In this document: positions 36,135-48,938 of the stretch, in pieces
How positions within the stretch are numbered: position 1 is the first letter of the stretch
How the letters are laid out: each line of letters starts with the position of its first letter
Assembly (NCBI GenBank): GCA_028023455.1
Contig: JAQFVV010013315.1
Span: 62,001-126,000 of the forward strand
DNA length: 64,000 bases
Direction of reading: 5' to 3'
DNA from: Epiperipatus broadwayi
Taxonomy: Eukaryota > Onychophora > Udeonychophora > Euonychophora > Peripatidae
Program-made: the position numbers and the translations under genes
The notes under the pieces: model-generated
What the model saw: only the letters and a program-made list of their open reading frames with translations
What the model was told of the DNA's origin: nothing
Database searches by the model: none

Positions 36135-36200
36135 ATATATATATATATATATATATATATCTATATATAATATGGTATGCATATATATATATATATATGC
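36135..36200. repeat. Compound TA microsatellites
   Basis: Two TA runs; the second is bracketed by TATGCATATA and TATATGCAG. Confidence 0.9.
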
Positions 36201-36289
36201 AGACACATATTGATTAGAAACACTAAGATTTTATTTTTTTTTTTTTTAATTTCACCTTAATAGTTTGAGAGTAATAAAAAAAATGGAGC

Positions 36290-36480
36290 AAAATATAGCT
36301 GCTGGAAGAAAAGTGCATTACATCTAAAATATCCAAATGCACGATATCCAGTTCCAGAACATCATCATTGACAAGGACTATAAGCTAGAAACTTATCTAG
36401 GGATATAGATAAGACAGCACTGGATAGAAATTTATTGACTACTATAACTGGTATCTCTTGATTATTCAAGCATATACAAA
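36290..36480 (+). mobile_element. Degenerate FB1 direct arm
   Basis: GCTGCTGGAAGAAAAGTGCA, AAGCTAGAAACTTATCTAGG and CTCTTGATTATTCAAGC track the direct arm of FB1 (12.4 kb) with many substitutions. The 3' terminus and leader are lost, making it the oldest copy here. Confidence 0.6.
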
Positions 36481-38258
36481 GTGGCAGAAATAGAATGGGA
36501 GAAATAGAATTCTATTTATATAAATATCTTAAGTTTTGACCATGTTGGTATTTGATTTTGGCCTGATAATAATTTTCTTTTTTTAAATTTAAGTGCACAT
36601 AAAAATAGTCTTAAGGCATTAAGAATGCAATTTGCATTTATTTTACAACTGATTTTTTAAAATTAATTTTTAATGATTCTTAATAATTTATTACAAATTT
36701 CAATATTTTGTTTTTCTGACTTCCAATATATTTTTCTTTGTTTTCATTGGCAATTCATTTGTTCTATACATCTTTAATAACTCCATTTTCAACTTAAAGC
36801 ATTAGAAAACTTTAAATTCAATTTAACTTTGTTATTCGATTGTTTTAAATAATTTAAAGTATTTTAATGTTTAATTATTCTTTTTTTATATTATAAATCT
36901 TAGCCTTTTTAAAAAGAAAAGAAAAAAGAATATATATATTTTTCTTTCACTTCTAGAATTTTTTTTTTTTTGATTTTTCAAAAGATAAAAGTGATAAATC
37001 CAAACATAGGAGAATCTATTATATCTTATGAAGCTAACGTTTAGATTATCTTTCATAAACAAGTCCTAAATTATGTGTTTATGCATATCTTCTTTTCAAT
37101 TTCTGTGATCAGTAAAAAAAAAAATTATAAAATTTCTTATTTTTGAATTTATCTCACTGATTATTTTTTGAAAAGCAAATATTTTAAAGATATTTATTGG
37201 GAAAATTAACTGTACGCAGACCTGCTATATGGGTGTGAGGCACCTTTGTGCAAGATAAATTTTAGTACTTCATGTCTCATAAACAGAGCAGACCTGAGTG
37301 CATGGCCCCAGATCTGTTTGATATATATCTTTTGTGAAAATTAAACATTTTATAACATACTAAATGAAATTACGTTTGCTTTTTTTTTTTGCCTCTTTAA
37401 TTTCTAAGTCCTACAATCTTTCTAAAATTGAAGGAAATAAATTGAAAGATGTAAGGAATAAAAAAGGCATAAGTATATAAAGAAGAGATGTAAATAAAAC
37501 AATATTTATCATAAATAAAAATGAATAGAAATACAAAAAAAAAACATTTGTTTAAGTATAATCACTAACTTCAAACATAAATTTGGCACATTCAAGTTAC
37601 TAATTCTTTCAAATATTTTCTCCCAAAGTGTTTAACAATACAATTGAAATATCTTATAATTGCAGTTATTATATTTACTTTCTCTATAAGAATTATTTCA
37701 TTTTTATTCATTAATATATGAATCTGATTTTTTCAAACAATTTACTCATGTGTATATATTAATACAATTTTTATATAGTTTAAACATTATTAAATATGAT
37801 TGCTTTGAATAGATGGTTTTTAATAGATCATTTACGGGAAGAGAAATATAAAATGCGAGTAAAATCCCAAGAATGATTTTTTGTTAGACAAAATTTAGTT
37901 TATAGTTGGCCTGTACTCTAATAATACTATAGGGCCAGAGCATTGATGATGATCCGAATGTATCGATATCCCAAAATTATTTTTTATTACGAGTGATATA
38001 TTAGCACTCAGGTTTGAGCATTCAGATAATTGATTGTTGATTTAATGAGGTTATTTTGTTAACATTTTGAAAAGTAAAGTCATACATTGGATAGAAGGCA
38101 AACTATTGCCAAATAAATATTGAGGCCAAAGCAGTAGCTTAACTAAATTATTTGTTCCCCTGTATAATCTTTAAAGTAAATATATATATATAACAAAAGA
38201 TTCTAAAGTCTAGAATCCTTACACATTGCCTTGCTTTGCTTTATGATAATTGTGTGAC
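36481..38258. other. AT-rich non-coding stretch
   Basis: A somewhat GC-richer patch at 37212-37325 (containing GCAGACCTG twice in related form) is not recognised. Otherwise A/T runs. Confidence 0.4.
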
Positions 38259-38271
38259 TGAATAAAAAGTA

Positions 38272-38313
38272 CATCACATGATCACCACTACTGAATGGAG
38301 AGTTTTGCCTGTT
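38272..38313 (+). mobile_element. FB1 element, minimal 42-bp form
   Basis: CATCACATGATCAC is joined to CACTACTGAATGGAGAGTTTTGCCTGTT with no palindrome. A perfect 13-bp direct repeat TGAATAAAAAGTA lies on both sides (38259-38271 and 38314-38326). The second body-less copy in the window. Confidence 0.85.
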
Positions 38314-38500
38314 TGAATAAAAAGTATTTGTAAATCTTATTGCAGAGTCATTCATTCTTATGTTCAATATTTATTTTTGTTGATGCTGAATATTATATAT
38401 AAGCAGTTTTCTGCAAGAAAGTTGGTTTCATACATATTAGATGCTGCTATAATAATGATCTTTAAAATTTAAAAAAAAAGTTGAATGTAATATATATATA

Positions 38501-41500
38501 TTCTGACCTTGTAATTACGCATTTTCACTTCCGGATAATATATGGTATAAAATAAAACGGGTTCTATCTCAGTTAATAATTAATCACTAAAATATTCAGT
38601 ATTACAATTAAAATGTTTCACTAACTCAAATTTAAAATATGAATAAGGTTCAATTTATAAAAAATGAATTAAATAAATATTTAATATTTTCATGAGACTT
38701 GAAGTGAAAATACAGGTGACAAGATAGATTACATTGAGCCAATATCCTACAGGATACTACCTCAATGGCATAAGAACACTATCCCCCCTTTATTACTATT
38801 TCAAATAACAAACTCATAGTATTCTTACGATTTTAATAACTTCTACTCGCTAAGACTAAACTAATAATTAAATCTTAATCTTCTATTTAATAATAATCTA
38901 GCTCAATAAAATAATCTCAGGTTCATAAAATTTATTCTAAGTTAATTTTAAAATACGGTAGTAAAATATGAGAAGGGATTTTATGTCATAATCTACTACA
39001 CTTAAACTAATAATAATAAATAACAATAATAATATTCTTCATGTAATGATATAATAAATACGTGGTAGCATTTTAATAATCTGACAAACAAAATATGTGT
39101 GGCAACAAATAGCTTATAATTTAATATAATATTGTGATAACTGATTTATGACCAATAAATAATGTAAGATTATGATTATTTAATTATAATGAATACCAAT
39201 AAAATATTTAAAATCCTTAAGATAATTCTTTATTTATCTTTTGTGCAAAATTATATATTTGTTTCAGTTATTATGCATATATCGTGTTTTCATGCAGCAA
39301 TGTGGAGAAATAAATAACTCTGACACAAAATTTTTTTAATAACAAAATTTAACAAAGTTTATTACTAACAATAAATAACTAAACAATTTATTTACATTAT
39401 TTACAGTGGATATCCTTAACCCTTTTTATTTTACAGTTTGATTTACCTGGTTATAAAAAAATAATTTATATTTCAATTATATTTTATTTAGATTTAGGAC
39501 AAAATTTTAAAAAAAAATGTTATTATTTGGTTTCTCATCATGGTTAACTTATTACAAATAAATTTATCTACTTTATTAGCAACAGCATTTTATCTCTAAT
39601 ATTGTTAAACTATCCTACCTTAAAAATTCATACTTAGAAACATTCCATAGAAAATAAAATTTTATAATGAGTATGGATTTCTCAAAATATTAAAAAAAAT
39701 TCATCTTGCAAAGTCAAAGATGTTACACAAACTATTATCCAAAATTCAATACTAGATTTTAGTATTTATCACATAATGTTTACTAATCATAATATATTCT
39801 TCTTTAAGCCCTACTTTAGTATGATATAAGTTTGATCATTAATAGATTTCTGTTAATTAATAAACAAAAATATACTATGCATATTGTTTACATAATCTAC
39901 TTTGTACTATTGTATTTTAAAAAAATATGCAATACTTATTTTCTCTTAAAAAAATATACTAAAGCATTTAAAATTATTATCACTTAAAAATATCTTTGTT
40001 TAGATACCTTATTTTAAAAAATTTTATATTTCATTTCCGAAATAAAATTCAAAATATATTTTATGATTCTTTTCCTTCCCTAGGATACTTTGGATCTTCA
40101 ATTTTAAGTTATAACATTCTGCTCCTTATAAGCAACTAAACTAATCTTATCCAAAAAACGATAGCACAACATAAGTTCTAAATTATTTATCATTTCTTTT
40201 AAAATATCTTACTAAACGATGCAGTTACATGAAATAAAGATAGCGAAAATAGATGCATAGGATTAAGGAAGAAAGCTAGAGTATTATTCTTAACATATCT
40301 CAAAATCATGGCACAGTACGAAGAGGTAGGACATTTATCTGCCTAATATCCTCTAATACAGGGGCGATGTTAAAGCTATTTCTTCAGCTTTATTAAAACA
40401 TCAAATATTTAAAGAAATATAAACACTGTCCAAATAAAATGTGTATCAGTCATAGGGCTATGTTAACTATGCTGATAACCACATAAAGACTAAATATTAT
40501 TCCCATTCCTTATCATATCCTATTTTAAAAATACATCATCTTGGTTTCCTGCTAACTATAGTACTTCCAAGCCACTATCTCAACATTATTTCTCAAGATT
40601 TTTCTACATCTTACATCGATAAAATAACTATCTGCATTTACAAAACAATAAATAAAATTCATTAATAGTTAAACAATCTTACGATCCCATAAGAAAAGTC
40701 TGCTTACTTCATTGCTCTGTATGTTTAATCATATACGATTTACTTAAGACAATATTTGAATATCCCATATCATAAAACTTTAAAAGAATCACATAATTAT
40801 TTGTTATGTTGGATTATATTACTAATAAATAAAAAATTCAAAAAATTGTCATATGCATATTTCAAATCAATCCTATCTCATAATGTCTTTTAAAATGTTG
40901 TATAAAATGCGTTACATATAATTTCAAAAAAACTTTTACACTTCATTCTTCCAATTTATGGATGATCTAAAGAAAACAAAAATATACATTATAAAATTAT
41001 TAATAGTTATTATTATTACCAATAACCTTTATCTAGTCATCGTGTTCAGTAGGCTTCCTTTGTCCACTTGAGCATTGCAGATATAAAAAAAAAATTCATA
41101 CCCATACACTTTATATTAAAATATTTTTTAGCTAAATTATTAGATTGTTATATTATAAGATTTTAATATTAACAAATTAATGTTTTTATGTTTTTCCTAA
41201 TCTTATATAAAATTTTAGATTTAAATTAGGTCAACAAAATAAAAAGAATCAAAACTATAGTTACATATTTTCTTGACGATAGTTCTGATAAGTCCAAAAT
41301 ACTTATTATTTTCTCTAGAGTTTTTTTTTTAAAAATGTTCTCCAAGCGCATTAAAGTTTAAAACAAAAATCATTATTAATCCATTTATTAAAATCTAGAA
41401 AATAATCCTTGTTTTCATTTTTAGGACGATAATATTAATTAATCCCTTGAAGCTTCTTAATCTTCTCTACCAATATTCTCTGCGTATCCGATGCATCAAT

Positions 41501-43242
41501 CCATCTAATTTAATTTTAAAATATTCGATAAACTTTTAAGTACCATTTATATTTCCATGGATCCATTTTTTCATTCATCTATGTGTTCACTTTTATCTCT
41601 GTTTTCTTCTTGATACATTGAAACTTTCACTTGGTATTTTTATACATCTCTTTTAAAATAAAAAACTTCAAATACTTTTGAACAAATCTTTTCCCAGTAC
41701 ATTTTAAATAATTCAAAGAATGGATATTTTAATACAGAACGCTTCTGTAACATATTTTCCTGGGCTCTTTCTTTAATTTTGCACTCGAAAATATTTTTTA
41801 AAAAAAATGTTACCTTTAGAAAGGATATAACATTTCATTCCTTTGAATACCATACTATATAAAATAATTCATGCAATATATAATTGTCTTATTATCATTT
41901 AAAAATAAATCTTGGATCAATCTATAAATAATACATTTCCATACACTTTTTAGACTCCGTATAGTGTCCGTGCTGTAGTTTTTATGTATCAAAACAGTTC
42001 TTCCATTAAATATTAATAAAACTGTATCAATAAATATTTCAAATATTTTTTCAGCATTACAATTTCTATCCATTTTATTTTGTAGTATATCCATTTTTAT
42101 TGCGTAGCTTAGGTTAAACTTTAGATAAAATACGACTGGTAAGTACTTTAAAAATTAGAAAATCATATTAAACGAAATTATTCAAATATTTTTAGTTTAT
42201 ACTTTCTCTTGCAAAAAAAATATTTTTTAAAATTATCAATTAGTTTTTTGCAGATAAAGTTATAAGAAAGTACTAAAAAATTGACTAAAATAAAAGATTT
42301 TAAAAATACTATCTTTTGATAGTTATAATTTACCTCTCTCTGGTTTCAATACATTTTTAATCTCCCGCTCTATTTTAGTTACAAACGATATTTATCGTCT
42401 GTAAGGATACTTATTTCTTATTGGTCAATTCTTACCCCACTTGAAAACAAATTTACAGATTTTCAATTTATAGTAGAATTATATTTGAAAAATAAAATGA
42501 TGATGCAATGAACCCAAAACATTACTTAAAATATTACTTTTAAATAAATTATTTTATTAAAACTATTTAAACATTACATATGATAGTTAACTTAATATTT
42601 ATTATTATTTGCTTTTATGATAGGCAATAATTTTATCCAATTCTATAATATAACTCTGAAAATATTTTAAACTTTGTTATTAATTCAAACAAGCAGTGCA
42701 GTGTGTGATAGTATACATTAAAACAATCACGTGATTACAATTTAGATGATTTTCAATCTATTTCTCTGTCTAGATTAATAAAATTGATACACTTATTATA
42801 TTATATAAAATAATTATAGAAAATTTGGAAGAATAATTTAGAAAATATAGAATTAGATATAATTTTCACCATCACAAAGTTTATTTTAAAAATATACTAT
42901 ATTAATTTTGACTATTTAAATATGATTACAAATCTAAATATAGCATTTATTAAATCATATGTTTTACACTATTAAAATCGGATTTTTAAATATACTTTTA
43001 ATTATTTATAGCTGTGTTATTTAATATGGACAGCTTTTACAACCATATACAACAATATTTAAAGCTTTATATAACTATTTTTTAAATGATTTTATATACT
43101 ACATATTCACTTTAGCTTCAAATTGTACTTTAAAGATATAATTGACTTAATATAATTAATGTATTAAAAGAACATATTCTAAATTTAAAATTTTTTAGTA
43201 ATTGACTGTTATAAATTATTACTGACCTATAGAAAAGGGCAC
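38501..43242 (+). repeat. 4.7-kb AT-rich dispersed repeat, copy 1
   Basis: Aligns end to end, in the same orientation, with 51457-56423. Both start TTCTRACCTTG immediately after a TATATA run and end CTATAGAAAAGGGCAC immediately before another. By eye the copies are about 93-96% identical over the parts compared, with small indels. No long open frame, terminal repeat, tRNA primer site or known domain is seen. I cannot assign it to a transposon class. Confidence 0.85.
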
Positions 43243-43274
43243 TATATATATATATATATATAAATATATATTAG

Positions 43275-43326
<52 letters not shown>

Positions 43327-43336
43327 CTAATATTGT
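43243..43336. repeat. Long TA microsatellite with inverted arms
   Basis: ATATATTAGTTATATA and TATATAACTAATAT flank a perfect TA run, so the tract is a long palindrome. It abuts the 3' end of the 4.7-kb repeat. Confidence 0.9.
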
Positions 43337-45290
43337 ACAAATAGATTTGTATTCATTATTTAATAAAATTATTAATTGTTGATAGTAAAATGTAAGAAAT
43401 TCATTTGAGAATTCCAGTACATTATTAAATTAGTATTAGTATTTTAAATCAAAGATTCTGAGCTCCATGTCTTCATGGACTATTATTATAGTGTTGTTAT
43501 AATTCATTGCTAAACCACTCTCTTGCAGCTTTCTTAGCACTATTTTGTCTGTTTTGTAATCATTTGACAGTAAAAACTGAAATTAAAGTGTATATTGGTT
43601 TATTAGTTTAAAAAAAACCAAAGATGGTAATAGTTCACAGAGTGAAATTAGAAATAAGCTAGCAAAAGCCAAGAACATTACTGACTGGTAGATTTCTTGA
43701 TCTTGAATGTATAAACAAATTTGTAAACTCCTTTTTGATTATGAAAAAAAAATCACATAGTTTATTTAAATATTTATCATTTCTTTTACAAAATATTTGC
43801 ATAGTAATTATTAAAAATAGAAATATATTATATGTTTACAATCACATTTTTTTTGAAAATATATTTCTTTTTAAAAATACAAGTTAAAAAATTTGAAGTA
43901 ATAAAACAGATTATACAGAATTTTTATAACATTTTTGGAATTATAACTGCAATTTTAAATTTTAGATCTGAATTTTATAGCTTTATGATGACTTTATAAT
44001 TATCCATACACATTTAAAAAATGAAATTCATTCATCAAGGATTTTGTTAATTTACTTTTTTCAATAACATTATGATAATCGACCAATAAAAAAAATTAAT
44101 TGTTCTCATTATATATGTTTTTTTTATATATTTTTTTTATAAACTTACATTTGTAATAAATTAAATTCAATTTATTGATTTGTAATACTAAGATAAAATG
44201 TTAAACTTTTAATTTAAATTGCTACTAGGATATGGATGAGAAAATGTTGAAATACAGAAGGGTTAAATAAATGTATTATGTAAAGGAATAGGTGACTATA
44301 AAAGTTAATAATTATGGTTATATAAAAATTAATAATCTTGAAAGAGCAATGGAATGCCTTGTCATAGCTTAATTTGTGGTATGAATTATTCAAACATTGT
44401 TGAGGTTATTGGCAAATCATTTTTAAATTAGATTTTATTTGTATTATTTATATGATTAGTTTTGATTGCATTTAATTCAAAATATTATTTTATATTAATA
44501 TATACCATTTATAATTTAAAAGGTTTTAATAATAAGAAATATTGTTAACAATAAATTATATGAAACAGTTCAGAATTTAACAATAAATTATTATTTTAAG
44601 TCATTATTATAATAAATTATTTTTCATGTGGTGAATTATTTTCAAAATTCAGCCCAAAACCCATTATTCTGTACCAATGGACTTTATCTGCATTTGCATT
44701 TATCTATGATTCAAAAGATAAAAAAGTCTCCACATTTTAATTTTTGTTCACAATGAATAGAATGCTTTTATATATGTGTGTGCTGGTTGATCAACAATTT
44801 ATGTATCCTCACTACACATAATAGTTTACTAATAATCATGAATTTTGACATCCATGTCATGGCATGAACAATCAAATCTTATGGATATGGATGGCTGTTA
44901 AGAAATGAAATCTCCATTTAGATTTTAATTTTTTGCATGACAATGCTGATTATAAGTAATAATCATAATAGAAATGAAAAGTACTTTCTGGGATGTGACT
45001 GAAAAAGAGGGGAAAGGTGGAATCCCATTAAAGAAATGTTCTGTTAGGAATTAATTTAATAATGGTCCTGTTATCATGCTCTTTTATAAATATTTATTAC
45101 TTATTGATTTGTATGACTTAAATAATACAAATATTCTATCAATTCTTAATAGGAATAAATATCTTCCATTTAAATGAAAATTGTTTAATGTCTTTTATAA
45201 TTATATATAGTAGTTCCCTGTCCCAAATGTATAACATTTGGCCCAAAGGAATTGTCATAGTTGATGAAATGGTTTATAAATTTTCAAGAA
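43337..45290. other. AT-rich non-coding stretch
   Basis: Nothing recognisable. Confidence 0.5.
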
Positions 45291-45304
45291 TGATATTTAT
45301 AAAT

Positions 45305-46191
45305 CATCATCATCATCAATCATTATCAATACACTGCTGGATGAGAATCTCTTCAAGTTCAATCCATCTTTTCCAATCATTAGCTTCTCTTCTCCACATC
45401 ACCCCTGCACAATTTCTTATTTCATCCATCCATCTCACATGTGGTCTCTTTCTGGGTCTTTTGCAATCTCTTGGAATCCAGTTTAAGATTTCAATTGTCC
45501 ATCTATTATCATCTTTTCTAGCAATATGTCCAGCCCAACTCTACTTCAGTCTTTTAATTTTTTCAATGAGGTCAGTAACACCTGTTTGTTCTCTTACCCA
45601 TATATTGTGTTTTTGATCTCTTCTTGTTACTCCCAACATGCATCTCTTCATACTTCTTTAAGTAGTCTGAAGTCTTTGTATTGCTCTTCTATTAAGTGTC
45701 CAAGTCTCAGATCTATAAGTAAAAACTGATAAAACAAATTTATTAAAAACCTTTCTTTTCAACCACATAGGCAACATTGAGAAGGGTGTAAGACAGGGTG
45801 ACTCCATATCTCCAAAACTTTTTACAGCAGTGCTGCAAGAAGTATTTTATTGATTAAAATGGGAAGCTAAAGGAGTGAAAGTAAATGGAGATTATTTAAG
45901 TTATATGGATTTTGCAGATGATGTAGTTGTTTGTGCAAATAATGCTTTAGAGCTACATGAAATGTTGCAAGAGTTATCAGAGAAAAGTAGGACTAAAGAT
46001 AAATGTTAAAAAGACGAAAGTAATGTTTAATGGATTTTCTTAAAATATGAAAATAAAGATTGATAATGATGAGTTAGAAGAAGTTAACAGTTACACATAC
46101 TTTGGTCTGATTATTAATATAGATGGAAACATAATGTATGAAATTAATCATAGAATTAAACTTGATTGGAGTGCTTTTGGTAGAAATAACT
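45305..46191 (-). mobile_element. RTE-type LINE insertion with 5' inversion (twin priming)
   Basis: Segment 45305-45770 is the RTE 3' end on the minus strand, beginning at the ATC repeat. At about 45771 the orientation flips: 45771-46191 reads on the plus strand GVRQGDSISPKLFTAVLQ, YMDFADDVVVCANN and LHEMLQELSEKS, the upstream part of the same protein. The two parts are nearly adjacent in the intact order given by the 34.5-kb copy. A perfect 14-bp target duplication TGATATTTATAAAT (45291-45304 and 46192-46205) encloses both. Confidence 0.92.
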
Positions 46192-46205
46192 TGATATTTA
46201 TAAAT

Positions 46206-47305
46206 ATCCACATATAAACAACCTCATGTTGATATATCAATTATGTATGATGGAAAGATTGTGAGAGGGATTGAAATATGACTAATACAGAGATTAGTGT
46301 GTCTGTAATGCCCATATACTTTTCTATATTGTTAACCAAGTATAAACCAAGTTATGTACTGGACAAAAGGATTACTGAAGTTAATTAAATGAAATATTTA
46401 ATTACTTCTGATGATAATGATATGTTCATATTGAGATATTTAATAAGATACCAGATATGGTTTTTCATAATAATAGACCGCTTAACACAAACACCTACTT
46501 AAATTTCACTCTATAAAAATATTAATTTACTGAATAATTACAAGAATATTTCATTTAATTCTTTCTACCTGGAATCAACTTTAATTAATTTATATGCTGT
46601 TACCATAATCTGAATTCAAATTGGCTACATATTGTTCCTTCACTCTCTTTGCCTGGTGTTTTTTGATTAATTATCCATTTTCAGGGGCATCAAAATATTT
46701 ATTCCTTTTTTTCTCAAAATTATTTTATCAACCATGAGTTATTTTTTTAAGTTTAAAAAATATTAAGAAATCAAATATAAATTCATGTTAACTTTAAAAA
46801 ACATTTTTTTATAAATGCAATTCACATTTAATAAATTATTTTTTTTGCATATATTATTACGTACAAACTATTAACATATTGCGAACATTGTCGTGATTTT
46901 TTTATGTTTATCGTAGAATTCATTCAAGTTGTTGATTAATTGTTTATTCTAACCTCCTGCAAAAGTGACTAAAATTTGGAGTTGACCAGTGACAGAAGAA
47001 GAAACAGTGAAATATTTTCAAAATTAGGGAATAATAGTACTTGGGTCAAAAGTATGTGCTAATGGGCATGATATGAAACTTTATGTGCAAATGGAGATAA
47101 TGCAGTGTAATCTTAAAATGTGTTCAAACCGAATATTCTTTCATTATGTTTTTTATTTTGTTTACTATAGTTATATTAAATTTTATTTAATTACAATTGT
47201 TTGAAGTTTGGGGTAATTTATTGAGTTTTTATAATCAACTTAAAAAATAAAAAATCAGTGAAATATTTAATACGATAATCATCTTATTTTGAAATATGAA
47301 TTTTT
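46206..47305. other. AT-rich non-coding stretch
   Basis: Nothing recognisable. Confidence 0.5.
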
Positions 47306-47319
47306 TTTCGACAGTGCAG

Positions 47320-47515
47320 GCTTTTTCATACCTGCACTTATATATGTGATCCATAGGGGGTTTGAATTCAGACTTTCACACGACCCTCAACCATCCATGC
47401 CACCTCATACCACTGATACACTTGATCACACACATGTCGAAAAGATTAATAATCTCCAATATACATATTTCGTGCTAAACCAGCACTCGTCAGTCAGTTA
47501 CTCCTTCCCTTCCCC
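47320..47515 (+). mobile_element. FB2 fragment, single arm
   Basis: AGGGGGTTTGAATTCAGACTT, TTTCACACGACCC, GTCGAAAAGATTAATAATC and GCTAAACCAGCACTCGTCAG match the FB2 inverted arm. The pairing direct arm is absent. No convincing target duplication. Confidence 0.7.
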
Positions 47516-47544
47516 TATCTAGGATTCTCTAAAAATGAATTATT

Positions 47545-48331
47545 TAATTAATTTTCAAGAAAAGATTATTTAAATCCATATGCACGCACCGATTATATAT
47601 ATATTATTTATACGTATATTGAAATAGATCAGTAACAGAAGTTTGTGTATGAGTAGCATTATAAACCCATAAGGGGTAGTTTATTAGAAACTGTATTTTA
47701 CAATCAATTTTTTTGTTTATTGGCTGATAAAGTCTTGTACTATTCAAATTATTAAATATATATTTTAACAATTTAAGCAAAGCCATGAAATATATGTGTC
47801 AATATATATGTATAGTTGTGTCAACCTTCTGTATATGCATTGCGAACTTAAAAATGTATACTGTATATATTTTTACTTCTTAAATTTAATCGTTGATAAC
47901 TAAAACTATGAAAATCATATAAAGGCTACAATATTCTATTTTTTGATTTTTATTATATGATTACAATATTCATAATAAACTTCAGGCTAAATCTATGATT
48001 TCAAAACTTTCTTCAATAAAAATTTGTATAACATTTTTTTTTTTTTTTAGCATGGATAAAAAATTGATGTTAAATAGTTGAAATTAAAGTACTATTATTC
48101 AAAAAAATTTAACTTATTGAATTGGAATATATGTTTTCTTATAATAATTCATTATTACTTAATAATTTTATAACTTCAAAAATAAATCTGATATTCTACC
48201 AGTATTTATTATTATTTGATTTTTTTTTTTTTTTAGAATTAATATAATTTTATACAAATTTATATATTTTTAATTACATATTGTGCATAATTATGTGTAG
48301 TAATTATTCTTTTTTTTTTTTATTTTTATAG
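47545..48331 (+). other. Intron 3' portion upstream of the TMTC2-like exon
   Basis: AT-rich sequence with several long T tracts. It ends in a T-rich polypyrimidine tract and TTTTATAG at 48324-48331, immediately before the coding frame opens. I see no upstream coding exon here. Confidence 0.7.
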
Positions 48332-48938
48332 TCGTGCGATTAAAACCAACCACGATGTTCTTGCAGACACTTCTTTATTTAGACTTTTCTTAAATGATTT
48401 TTGGGGTACTCCCTTAACACATAGTGGCTCTCACAAATCCTACCGTCCTCTGTGTGTCTTGTCTTTTCGTTTTAACTATTGGCTGGGAGGATTGCAACCA
48501 TGGGGTTACCACCTGGTCAATGTTCTTCTTCATACAATAGTGACAGGAGTTTTTACCAAAATGGCCCAAATATTTCTAAGGGATGCCCTACCCTCTGCAT
48601 TTGCTGGCCTTCTTTTTGCTGCTCATCCTATTCATACAGAAGCTGTTGCTGGAGTAGTTGGGCGTGCAGATGTTGGAGCGTGCCTCTTTTTTCTTTTATC
48701 ATTTGTTTGTTACATCAACTATTGCAAAACACGAAATCATCATTCCCTCCATAATGAACAACATCCTTCAAATCAACAAGGCAAGAAGTGGCCTTTTTTA
48801 TGTGGAACTATTTTATTTGCTACTGCTAGCATGTTAACCAAAGAACAAGGCATTACAGTTCTTGGAGTTTGCGGGCTTTACGATATTCTTATTCATACCA
48901 AAGTAAAATTTAAAGAATTCATTTATATTTTATTTGAG
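48332..48938 (+). CDS. TMTC2: Internal exon of a TMTC2-like ER protein O-mannosyltransferase (partial gene)
   Basis: TMTC proteins are multi-pass ER enzymes of the GT-C fold that O-mannosylate cadherin-type substrates; an N-terminal membrane region precedes a TPR array. This 607-nt exon encodes 202 complete codons after one split-codon base. It follows a strong pyrimidine tract and ATAG acceptor and ends at GAG|GTAAGA (end phase 0). Counted within the exon, visible motifs are NDFWG (21-25), SYRPL (36-40), WGYHLVNVLLH (57-67) and HPIHTEAVAGVVGRAD (98-113). Hydrophobic segments lie near 60-75, 88-106, 115-131 and 153-175. Phrases such as RAIKTN at the start, YHLVNVLLH and KEQG...TVL resemble TMTC2 more than TMTC1 from what I recall of the family. 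The luminal loop and early membrane helices are here; DUF1736 and the TPRs must be in other exons. No stop or frameshift is seen. Codon use is less AT-biased than the flanks. TMTC family is near certain; the paralogue is likely. Confidence 0.88.

Noticed and set aside
41855-42094. 79-codon minus-strand frame in the 4.7-kb repeat
   Set aside because: The matching region of copy 2 (near 54900-55145) has a stop and mostly amino-acid-changing differences, so there is no sign of selection for a protein.
47292-47544. Target duplication AAATATGAATTTTT / AAAAATGAATTATT around the third FB2 copy
   Set aside because: Two mismatches in very AT-rich sequence, and the copy lacks the expected 3' terminus, so the match may be chance.
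48479-48754. 91-codon alternative frame inside the TMTC2-like exon
   Set aside because: Out-of-frame shadow of the conserved coding frame.
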